7,589 nucleotides of DNA from the NCBI GenBank assembly GCA_002373045.1, contig DFHU01000069.1, positions 1-7,589 of the forward strand. Direction: 5' to 3'. The notes beneath the pieces are model-generated. The model saw only the letters and a list, made by a program, of their open reading frames with translations. It had not been told where the DNA came from and made no database searches. Positions 1-6,732 of this stretch are shown here, piece by piece. Position 1 is the first letter of the stretch. Every line of letters starts with the position of its first letter. The stretch comes from Pseudoselenomonas ruminantium. Its GTDB lineage: Bacteria; Bacillota; Negativicutes; Selenomonadales; Selenomonadaceae. The position numbers were made by a program, and so were the translations under genes.

Positions 1-24
1 CGTCACATTACGTGCAACAGCCCC
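1..24 (-). terminator. Possible arm of an operon terminator cut by the window edge
   Basis: Read on the minus strand, downstream of the regulator stop codon, the sequence has an A/T stretch (AAAATTTT) and then a GC-rich run beginning GGGGCTGTTGCACG. This looks like the left arm of an intrinsic terminator for the minus-strand operon. The matching right arm and T-tract would lie outside the window, so the hairpin itself cannot be seen. The call is inference from position and composition only. Confidence 0.25.
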
Positions 25-50
25 AAAATTTTATAGGTTGTTTGTGGATA

Positions 51-1067
51 CTAGAGGTTTTCAAAGAGTTTTATTTCATTTTTGAAGATGAATTCCTCTT
101 TTTCCGGCAGCCGTCCGTGTACCAGGTATTCAAAGGCTTTGTTGACGGCGCTGAATCCTTGCCGGTATGGATGCTGGTAGATGGTGGCCTTGATGATGCC
201 GAACTGCATCATTTCCACGGTGGTGGGAACAGTGTCGAAGGCGATAATCAAGGGCCGTTTCTCTTCCGGCAGCTGCATGACGGCACGGCAGGTGCCGTAG
301 ACGCCGGCGGCCAAAATGCTGATGGCATTGATTTCCGGATGGGCGGTTAAGAGCTCCTTGGTTTTTTCGTAAGCATAGATGTCATCATCATTGTTTTCCA
401 GCACGGTTGCCAGCTGAAAATCCGGCAGCCGCTGCATACGGGATTTGAAGCCTTCCAAACGCAGGCGATGACCGCGAAGGTTCAGGCTGCCGAGGATAAC
501 GGCCAGATTGGCTGTTTTGCCTAACAGCGCTTCCATCAGCGCACAGGACGTTATGCCACCGTTGTAGTAGTCAGTACCCACATAGCAGTGGCGTTTTGTG
601 CCTTCAATATCGTTGTTGACGGTCACCACGAAGACGCCTTTGTCAATCATGCGGTTGATTTGGTCAGCAATGGCGGGAGCATCAATGGGATTGATGATTA
701 GCGCCTGTACCTGGTCTTCGATTTTTTGCAGGATTGCTAACTGTTGGGCCGGGTCATAACCTTTCATCGTATGGTATTTTATTTGGACGCCATAGATTTG
801 ATATTGGGCAGCAGCTTCTTCCATGCCCTTTAGCACGTCATCAAAGAAAGGGTTGTTCTCCGAGGGGATTACGATGCTGATGACCGGTCTTTTTTTACGG
901 GCTGACAGGGCCTTGCCAGCAGGGTTTGGTTCATAACCTAGTTCCTGCGCGGTTTTGCGGATTTTGTCAGCAGTTTCTGCGTTTACCCGGCCGCGTCCGT
1001 TTAGGGCGCGGTCGACTGTACCTCGGGAAACGCCGCATAGTTCTGCAATCCTCTTTATGGTAACCAT
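51..1067 (-). CDS. LacI-family transcriptional regulator with sugar-binding domain
   Basis: This 338-residue protein is a normal length for the LacI/GalR family. The helix-turn-helix is at residues 4-23 (IKRIAELCGVSRGTVDRALN), the hinge region at about 46-58 (PNPAGKALSAR), and a periplasmic-binding-like effector domain follows from about residue 61. The effector domain resembles ribose-binding protein RbsB: NNPFF (71-75), VNND (150-153), R201/R203 with GF (206-207), AFD (276-278) and ATIYQ (294-298) fall where RbsB has its sugar contacts, so a pentose or related sugar is the likely inducer. The recognition helix has RGTVDR where most family members have TVSR. The ATG at 1067 is preceded by GGAGGT with a 6-base spacer. 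The gene is the last of the minus-strand run and probably represses both divergent promoters through the operators at 4779-4796 and 4990-5005. Family call is firm; target and ligand are inferred. Confidence 0.93.
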   Translation of the reverse strand: MVTIKRIAELCGVSRGTVDRALNGRGRVNAETADKIRKTAQELGYEPNPAGKALSARKKRPVISIVIPSENNPFFDDVLKGMEEAAAQYQIYGVQIKYHTMKGYDPAQQLAILQKIEDQVQALIINPIDAPAIADQINRMIDKGVFVVTVNNDIEGTKRHCYVGTDYYNGGITSCALMEALLGKTANLAVILGSLNLRGHRLRLEGFKSRMQRLPDFQLATVLENNDDDIYAYEKTKELLTAHPEINAISILAAGVYGTCRAVMQLPEEKRPLIIAFDTVPTTVEMMQFGIIKATIYQHPYRQGFSAVNKAFEYLVHGRLPEKEEFIFKNEIKLFENL

Positions 1068-1094
1068 GACTGTACCTCCGGTTTGTTTTTTTTT

Positions 1095-1123
1095 ATTCTA
1101 ACAGGTAACTGGGGGGCAGTCCA
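1095..1123 (-). promoter_or_regulatory. Possible internal promoter for the regulator gene
   Basis: On the minus strand TGGACT (1118-1123) and TAGAAT (1095-1100) are separated by 17 bases, matching the -35 consensus at 4 of 6 and the -10 consensus at 5 of 6. It sits 28 bases upstream of the regulator ATG. It would let the LacI-type gene be expressed at a basal level independently of the operon. It overlaps a short inverted repeat (AACTGG 1107-1112 with CCAGTT 1121-1126). No copy of the GCGTGC/GCACGC operator is present here. Confidence 0.35.
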
Positions 1124-1150
1124 GTTCTTTATTGCTTAAAAACAAGCTTC

Positions 1151-1774
1151 TTATAGGGATAGGTTTTTGCCTTTCAGGCCAATCCAGGCACCATCTTCTT
1201 CGAGGCCGCTTTCTTCATGGGCGATAAGCCATTTGTTTTCGGCAAACAGCAGGCGTTTTTCGCCCTGTGCTTTCGTGGTATCCTCAGTAAGCTTTTCATT
1301 GGTGTGCCGCGGAAGAACTACGCCGCAGCGGAACTCTTTGCCGTCAACGCCGCAGGGGGCAAAGTGCAGGGTCGTGGCATAGAGCTCCACGGCGGTTCCG
1401 GCAGGTACCAAAAAGCATTCGACGTTTTCCGTATCATAGGTATAATCGTTCAGGTCAATATCCTGCTGGAGCCCGACCATTAGGACAAGGTCGGTAGCGG
1501 CGATGTCGATTTCTGAGCTGCGGTGATATTCCAAAGCATTGAGCTTGTTGTTCCAGCCGCTGCAATGGCCAAATTCCACCGGCATCTGACCGTAAATGAC
1601 GTTTTCCATGGTCTGGTAAAGGGGCAGCTGTTCAAATTCAGCTACTGACGGTTCGTAAACCACTTCGCCCTGTGCCGTTACGGGATGGGCATTGATTGCC
1701 TTTACGAAATCCTGCGTATCGACATCCAAAACGCGGCCATAGATATTGAATTCTTTATCCATTACGGTTTTCAT
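1151..1774 (-). CDS. DUF4867 family protein, cupin-like, in a sugar operon
   Basis: I recognise this as a DUF4867 protein, an uncharacterised family of about 200 residues seen mainly in Firmicutes, often beside sugar isomerase and kinase genes. I chose the ATG at 1774 (207 residues) because GAGGTG at 1781-1786 sits 6 bases before it; the in-frame ATG at 1792 has no such site and would add six residues. Conserved-looking blocks, numbered from the 1792 start, are NALEYHRSSEID (85-96), DLVLMVGLQQDI (101-112), FLVPAGTAVELYATTLHFAPC (127-147) and KWLIAHEESGL (187-197). H90, E94 and H143 in a glycine- and beta-rich setting resemble cupin-like sugar proteins such as YhcH or KduI, so a metal site and a role in isomerisation, epimerisation or anomer handling are possible, but this is inference. 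No signal peptide or membrane segment is visible, so it should be cytoplasmic. It follows the transporter gene by 21 bases and is probably cotranscribed with it. Confidence 0.82.
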   Translation of the reverse strand: MKTVMDKEFNIYGRVLDVDTQDFVKAINAHPVTAQGEVVYEPSVAEFEQLPLYQTMENVIYGQMPVEFGHCSGWNNKLNALEYHRSSEIDIAATDLVLMVGLQQDIDLNDYTYDTENVECFLVPAGTAVELYATTLHFAPCGVDGKEFRCGVVLPRHTNEKLTEDTTKAQGEKRLLFAENKWLIAHEESGLEEDGAWIGLKGKNLSL

Positions 1775-1780
1775 TGTTAA

Positions 1781-1786
1781 CACCTC
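1781..1786 (-). promoter_or_regulatory. Ribosome binding site that sets the DUF4867 start
   Basis: GAGGTG on the minus strand lies 6 bases upstream of the ATG at 1774. It falls inside the longer reading frame from 1792, which makes the shorter start the better choice. Confidence 0.7.
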
Positions 1787-1795
1787 ATTCATTAA

Positions 1796-3211
1796 TCAAA
1801 TACCGATATTTCTCAGTTTTTTGCCGGCCATGAGATTCTGCTCAATCTTTTCCAGCGAAACATTCTTGGTTTCGGGGACATAATACATGGTCAGGGCGAT
1901 GAACAGGCCGTTGAGTACGGCATAGAGCCAGAACGTATGGGCAGAACCCAGCGTATCGACCAAGGAGAGGAAGGTTGCACCAACGATGGCGCAGGTAATC
2001 CAGTTGGTCATGGTGGAGCAGGCAATACCGAATTCACGGCTCTTTAAGGGCTGGATCTCGGAGCAGAGCACCCAGACAATCGGGCCGGCGCTCATGCCGA
2101 AACCGGCAATGCTGACCATCGTCATGATGGCGGCCAGATAGGATACGCTGATGGGGGCATTGCCGGCTTCGAGCAGGGACATGCAGACGCCTACCACAGC
2201 CATGGCAAGGGCCATAACGGCAAAACCAACTTTCAGGGCAGGCTTGCGGCCGGATTTATCCACCATCCAGATGGCAATAAAGGTGGACAGGGTAAAGACA
2301 ATACCGTTGATTACGGTACCGATCATCTGTTCTTCCGTAGTAGAAAAACCCGCTAAACTCAAGATTTTGGGGGAATAATACATGATGACATTAAAGCCGG
2401 TGAACTGCTGCATGGCCTGCAAAAGGACGCCTAAGAATACTGCACGGCGCACATTGCTGTTGGTCTTAAAGAGCTGCCAGCCGGCTTGTTTTACCTTCAG
2501 CGATTCCTCAATGTCAGTCATCTCCTCATGAGCTGCTTGAGGATCGGGGTTAAGGCTTTTGATGACCGTATCGGCCTCTTCCTTGCGGCCAACGGCTGCC
2601 AGCCAGCGGGGACTGTCGGGAAGTTTTGCCACGGTGAGTATGAGTACGACGGCGGGGATGGCGATAACGGTCAGCATCATGCGCCAGTTGCCGGTATAGC
2701 TGAAGGCGGTATCGGAAAGGAAGGCGGCGAGAATACCTACCGTGACCATGAGCTGGTAGCCGGATATTACCTTGCCGCGGGCGTTTTTATCGGCCATTTC
2801 GGCTAGGTAAAGGGGGGCGGTATAAGAAGCAATACCTACGGAAAGGCCCAGAATCAGGCGGGCGGCAATCAGCATATTCGCGCTGCCGGCAAGACCCGAA
2901 CCCACAGAACCCACAATGAATAGTGCCGCGCCAATCACGAGACTTTTTTTGCGGCCAATGGCTTTGGCCATGAAGGAGGCGCAAATCGCCCCTACAGCCG
3001 CGCCGACCATCATGGAACTTACCACCCATTCCTGAGCACTGCTGGAAAGATTCCATTCCTGGCTGATAAACGGCAGCGCGCCGGAAATAACGCCCTGATC
3101 CAGACCAAAGAGCAGACCGGCCATACCGGCAGCAAAGTAAATGAAAAATTTAAGTCGGGAAGCCTGTTTTTCCATATCGGTGTTTTCGATTGCAGAAGCA
3201 ATGTTTTCCAC
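1796..3211 (-). CDS. araE: Sugar porter family MFS transporter, AraE/GalP type (pentose:H+ symporter)
   Basis: This 471-residue inner-membrane protein has the 12-helix plan and the full set of sugar porter motifs: GLLFGLDQGVISGALPF (32-48) with the proton-coupling Asp at 38, GRKKS (86-90), R118 with the PLYLAEMADKNARGK loop (133-147), PDSPRWL (198-204), QQFTGFN (268-274), GRKP (321-324), GPIVWVLCSEIQP (376-388) and VPETKNVSLEKI (445-456). Q268, Q269, N274 and W380 match sugar-contact positions known from E. coli XylE. From memory, the closest E. coli relatives are AraE and GalP, not XylE: the SEIQPLK..RFG-like segment, NWI...IVGATFL and the C-terminal LMAGKKLRNIG run are nearly the same as AraE. 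Such carriers take up L-arabinose, D-xylose or D-galactose, and the neighbours favour a pentose. The start is a GTG at 3211 with AAGGGG (3221-3226) 9 bases upstream; a later ATG at residue 13 is possible. It lies 36 bases after xylB and before the DUF4867 gene. Exact substrate is not decided by sequence. Confidence 0.93.
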   Translation of the reverse strand: MENIASAIENTDMEKQASRLKFFIYFAAGMAGLLFGLDQGVISGALPFISQEWNLSSSAQEWVVSSMMVGAAVGAICASFMAKAIGRKKSLVIGAALFIVGSVGSGLAGSANMLIAARLILGLSVGIASYTAPLYLAEMADKNARGKVISGYQLMVTVGILAAFLSDTAFSYTGNWRMMLTVIAIPAVVLILTVAKLPDSPRWLAAVGRKEEADTVIKSLNPDPQAAHEEMTDIEESLKVKQAGWQLFKTNSNVRRAVFLGVLLQAMQQFTGFNVIMYYSPKILSLAGFSTTEEQMIGTVINGIVFTLSTFIAIWMVDKSGRKPALKVGFAVMALAMAVVGVCMSLLEAGNAPISVSYLAAIMTMVSIAGFGMSAGPIVWVLCSEIQPLKSREFGIACSTMTNWITCAIVGATFLSLVDTLGSAHTFWLYAVLNGLFIALTMYYVPETKNVSLEKIEQNLMAGKKLRNIGI

Positions 3212-3247
3212 GGTAACAATCCCCTTTCTCGTAAAAGAAATGAAAAT

Positions 3248-4741
3248 TTACAAAGCAGCTAATTCCTGATAACAATCTTTGAGCTGGTCATAGAGTTTGT
3301 TGTAGAGCTTATGTACCTTGCCATAATATTCATGCGCATCCGGTTTCGGCTGGCAGACCGAAGCAGTGCCGACAAATCTCCGGCAGGCGAAAGGAACATC
3401 TTCATAGATGCCGGCGGCAACGCCTGCCAAAATGGCAGCGCCTAAGACAGCACCTGTGCCATCACCGCCGACCTTTACCGGGCAGCCGTACATATTGGCG
3501 AGCATTTGCCGCCACAAGGGGCTTTTGCTGCCGCCGCCGCAGGCCATCATATCGTTTACCTTGATGTTCATTTCCTGCAAAATGTTCCAGCAGTCGAGCA
3601 GGGAGAAGCTTACGCCTTCCATAACGGCCCGCAGCATATCGGCACGCTTATGCATAGCGGAAAGGCCGAAGAACACGCCACGGCAGTCCGGATTGAGGTG
3701 CGGTGTGCGCTCACCCATAAGATAGGGGAGATAAATCAGGCGGCGGCTGCCGCGGGGGACGCCGGCAATGGACTGGTTGATGGCATCATAATCCATGTTT
3801 TCGGCCAGGTTTTCCCGGAACCACTTCAGGGAAAGGCCGGCTGCCTGCGTGACGCCCATGACATGCCAGCAGCCCGGCACCGCACAGCAGAAGGTGTGCA
3901 CCCGCCCTTGCGGGTCGATAACGGGAGTGTTGGTATGGGCAAAAACCACACCGCTTGTGCCGATGGTGGTAAAGGCTTTGCCTTCCTCAACAATGCCTGT
4001 ACCAACGGCCGCGGCTGCATTATCCCCGGCACCGCCGGCGACAACGCAGTTCACGGAAAGACCGGTTCTCTGGGCAAATTCCGTGGAGATATGTCCGGTG
4101 ACTTCCGGAGATTCAAAGACCTTGGGCAGAAGTCCTTCATCAATGTCCAGCTTTTGTAGGATTTCCTTTGACCAGCAGCGGTGAGGAACATCCAGCAGCT
4201 GCATACCGCTGGCATCGGAAACTTCCGTGGCGTATTCGCCGGTCATCACAAATCGTACATAATCCTTGGGGAGCAGGATATGGCGGCAGTTTTGGTAATT
4301 TTGCGGCTCATGGTTGCGTACCCAGAGAATCTTGGAGGCGGTAAAGCCGGTAAGCGCCGGATTAGCGGTAATTTCGATAAGGCGCTTAGCACCGACTTTG
4401 GCTGTGATTTCCTCACATTCGGCAGCTGTCCGCTGGTCACACCAGATAATCGCCGGCCGGATGACTTCATTGGCTTCATTGAGCATGACCAGGCCATGCA
4501 TTTGTCCGGAAAGGCCTATACCTTTTATGTCTTCGGCATTTACCCGGCTCTTGGCGATGACTTCACGGATGGTACTGGCGGCAGCTTCCTCCCAGTCCTG
4601 GGGATTCTGTTCGGCCCAGCCGTTTTGGGGCTGATACAAGGGGTAGTCCGCAGAAGCTTCGGCAACCGGACGGCATTCCTCATCATAGAGGACGGTCTTG
4701 GTAGCAGATGTTCCTACGTCTACACCAATCAAGTAATTCAT
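3248..4741 (-). CDS. xylB: Xylulokinase (FGGY carbohydrate kinase)
   Basis: The product should phosphorylate D-xylulose with ATP to D-xylulose 5-phosphate, feeding the pentose phosphate pathway in the cytoplasm. It has 497 residues, typical for XylB. Visible motifs are the N-terminal phosphate-binding loop DVGTSATKT (8-16), the xylulokinase signature SGQMHG (78-83), WCDQRT (100-105), GGAGDN (236-241) with catalytic base D240 (corresponding to D233 of E. coli XylB), GTSG (261-264), ERTPH (344-348) and GGGSKSP (402-408). All expected catalytic residues are present. The ATG at 4741 is preceded by AGGAGG (4750-4755) at 8 bases. It is the first gene of the minus-strand operon, reading from the promoter at 4811-4839. 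FGGY kinases change substrate easily, so another ketopentose or a ketohexose is possible, but the SGQMHG and WCDQRT context strongly resembles true xylulokinases. Confidence 0.92.
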   Translation of the reverse strand: MNYLIGVDVGTSATKTVLYDEECRPVAEASADYPLYQPQNGWAEQNPQDWEEAAASTIREVIAKSRVNAEDIKGIGLSGQMHGLVMLNEANEVIRPAIIWCDQRTAAECEEITAKVGAKRLIEITANPALTGFTASKILWVRNHEPQNYQNCRHILLPKDYVRFVMTGEYATEVSDASGMQLLDVPHRCWSKEILQKLDIDEGLLPKVFESPEVTGHISTEFAQRTGLSVNCVVAGGAGDNAAAAVGTGIVEEGKAFTTIGTSGVVFAHTNTPVIDPQGRVHTFCCAVPGCWHVMGVTQAAGLSLKWFRENLAENMDYDAINQSIAGVPRGSRRLIYLPYLMGERTPHLNPDCRGVFFGLSAMHKRADMLRAVMEGVSFSLLDCWNILQEMNIKVNDMMACGGGSKSPLWRQMLANMYGCPVKVGGDGTGAVLGAAILAGVAAGIYEDVPFACRRFVGTASVCQPKPDAHEYYGKVHKLYNKLYDQLKDCYQELAAL

Positions 4742-4778
4742 TTCAAGTTCCTCCTAAAATGGTTCTATGATTACTTAC

Positions 4779-4796
4779 TGCGTGCTTGTGCACGCA
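4779..4796 (-). promoter_or_regulatory. Operator O1 for the xylB operon
   Basis: The inverted repeat TGCGTGC-TTGT-GCACGCA has perfect 7-base arms and a 4-base centre. On the minus strand, the direction of xylB transcription, its core reads GCGTGC-ACAA-GCACGC. It begins 14 bases after the -10 element, so it covers roughly +9 to +26 of the predicted transcript, a position suited to repression by blocking RNA polymerase. It matches operator O2 (4990-5005) at 15 of 16 core bases. The local LacI-type regulator is the obvious candidate to bind it (inference). Confidence 0.78.
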
Positions 4797-4810
4797 AAAT
4801 CACTGTAATC

Positions 4811-4839
4811 AATATAGCACAGGATAAAACAAGAATCAA
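4811..4839 (-). promoter_or_regulatory. Predicted sigma-A promoter of the xylB operon
   Basis: On the minus strand TTGATT (4834-4839) and TATATT (4811-4816) are separated by exactly 17 bases, and TGC directly before the -10 hexamer forms an extended -10. The transcript should start near 4804, leaving a leader of about 60 bases before the ATG at 4741. Operator O1 lies just downstream. Confidence 0.75.
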
Positions 4840-4843
4840 TACT

Positions 4844-4874
4844 TTTTGTGTGACAATTTTTTATTTTGAGTGAC
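4844..4874 (+). repeat. Imperfect 11-base direct repeat, 20-bp period
   Basis: TTTTGTGTGAC (4844-4854) and TTTTGAGTGAC (4864-4874) match at 10 of 11 positions and are spaced exactly 20 bp apart, about two turns of the helix. They lie just upstream of the xylB -35 element, at roughly -40 to -70. Direct repeats at this spacing are typical of activator sites, for example for AraC-type proteins. No such regulator is encoded in the window, and chance similarity in A/T-rich DNA is possible. Confidence 0.4.
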
Positions 4875-4947
4875 CTCAGAAAAAACCACTAATAATATTA
4901 AACCTGGAAAATATTCTTATTGACCAATAAAAATCAAAATAAAACGA

Positions 4948-4976
4948 TTGACAAGTGAATCCTGCGGTGCTATGCT
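4948..4976 (+). promoter_or_regulatory. Predicted sigma-A promoter of the isomerase gene
   Basis: TTGACA (4948-4953), a perfect -35 hexamer, is followed after 17 bases by TATGCT (4971-4976), with TGC immediately before it as an extended -10. The start site should be near 4983, giving a leader of about 79 bases. Operator O2 begins 14 bases after the -10 element, so the promoter is strong but probably repressible. Confidence 0.82.
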
Positions 4977-4989
4977 TTGTACATGGTTG

Positions 4990-5005
4990 GCGTGCACAGG
5001 CACGC
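4990..5005 (+). promoter_or_regulatory. Operator O2 for the isomerase gene
   Basis: GCGTGC-ACAG-GCACGC is a perfect 6-base-arm inverted repeat with a 4-base centre. It lies at about +8 to +23 of the predicted isomerase transcript. It differs from O1 by one base in the centre (ACAG against ACAA) when each is read in the direction of its own gene, so the two sites are oriented alike relative to their promoters. Confidence 0.78.
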
Positions 5006-5046
5006 AAGACCGTATTACATTCCATCCAAATCATTATGTGTCAAAA

Positions 5047-5052
5047 AAGGAG
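5047..5052 (+). promoter_or_regulatory. Ribosome binding site that sets the isomerase start
   Basis: AAGGAG lies 9 bases upstream of the ATG at 5062. The frame is open further upstream to a TTG at 4948, but that codon is part of the -35 hexamer, so translation must begin downstream of it. Confidence 0.85.
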
Positions 5053-5061
5053 CGCTTAAAC

Positions 5062-6558
<1,497 letters not shown>

Positions 6559-6597
6559 ACTTCCCCAGGAAAATACTTCCTTATAAATACTTCCCTT

Positions 6598-6640
6598 GTG
6601 GCTGGACTATGGCTTTATGCCGGGTTCAGCCGCTTTTTTT
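6598..6640 (+). terminator. Intrinsic terminator of the isomerase gene
   Basis: A left arm at 6598-6613 pairs with a right arm at 6619-6633 to make a stem of about 15 base pairs with a few G-U pairs and one bulged A. The loop is TTTAT, and seven T residues follow directly (6634-6640). It begins 39 bases after the isomerase stop codon and separates the sugar locus from secA. Confidence 0.92.
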
Positions 6641-6664
6641 CTGCGCGGTATACGCCGTCCTTAA

Positions 6665-6693
6665 TTGACTTATGCACCTGTCTTTGTTAATAT
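6665..6693 (+). promoter_or_regulatory. Predicted sigma-A promoter of secA
   Basis: TTGACT (6665-6670) and TAATAT (6688-6693) are 17 bases apart, with TGT before the -10 forming an extended -10. The start would be near 6700, about 33 bases before the secA TTG codon. It lies after the terminator, so secA is independently transcribed. Confidence 0.65.
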
Positions 6694-6719
6694 TGTAAGG
6701 TAGGTTTATTAATAGGATT

Positions 6720-6723
6720 GGAG
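6720..6723 (+). promoter_or_regulatory. Ribosome binding site supporting the secA TTG start
   Basis: GGAG lies 9 bases upstream of the TTG at 6733. An in-frame TGA at 6724-6726 rules out any earlier start, and the protein ends correctly at its usual first residues with this TTG. Confidence 0.7.
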
Positions 6724-6732
6724 TGATTTTGT

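Larger units (their letters stand above)
4742..5061. other. Divergent control region between xylB and the isomerase gene
   Basis: This 320-base gene-free stretch is AT-rich and holds the control elements of both transcription units. From left to right it contains the xylB ribosome site (4750-4755), an operator (4779-4796), the xylB promoter (4811-4839), a direct repeat (4844-4854 and 4864-4874), about 70 bases of A/T-rich sequence with nothing recognisable, the isomerase promoter (4948-4976), a second operator (4990-5005) and the isomerase ribosome site (5047-5052). I see no riboswitch-like fold and no small open reading frame with a good start signal. Confidence 0.8.

Noticed and set aside
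1107..1126. Terminator between the DUF4867 and regulator genes
   Set aside because: The stem is only 6 base pairs, and on the minus strand it is followed by an A-run, not a T-run. On the plus strand the T-tract is broken and no gene precedes it.
3506..4159. A 217-codon plus-strand frame opposite xylB, with other long frames nearby
   Set aside because: The sequence is low in recognisable motifs and lies entirely over xylB, whose catalytic motifs are intact in the other direction.
4939..4952. CcpA catabolite-response (cre) site around the CG before the isomerase -35
   Set aside because: Aligned to TGWAANCGNTNWCA it misses both outer positions on each side and one W position, too poor to support a call.
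4948..5061. N-terminal extension of the isomerase from a TTG at 4948
   Set aside because: The TTG is the first half of the TTGACA -35 hexamer and the extension spans the -10 and the operator. The ATG at 5062 has a good ribosome site and gives a normal N-terminus.
6559..6594. Three ACTTCC repeats after the isomerase stop codon
   Set aside because: They are only six bases long with unequal spacing (16 and 14) in a short A/T-rich stretch, consistent with chance.
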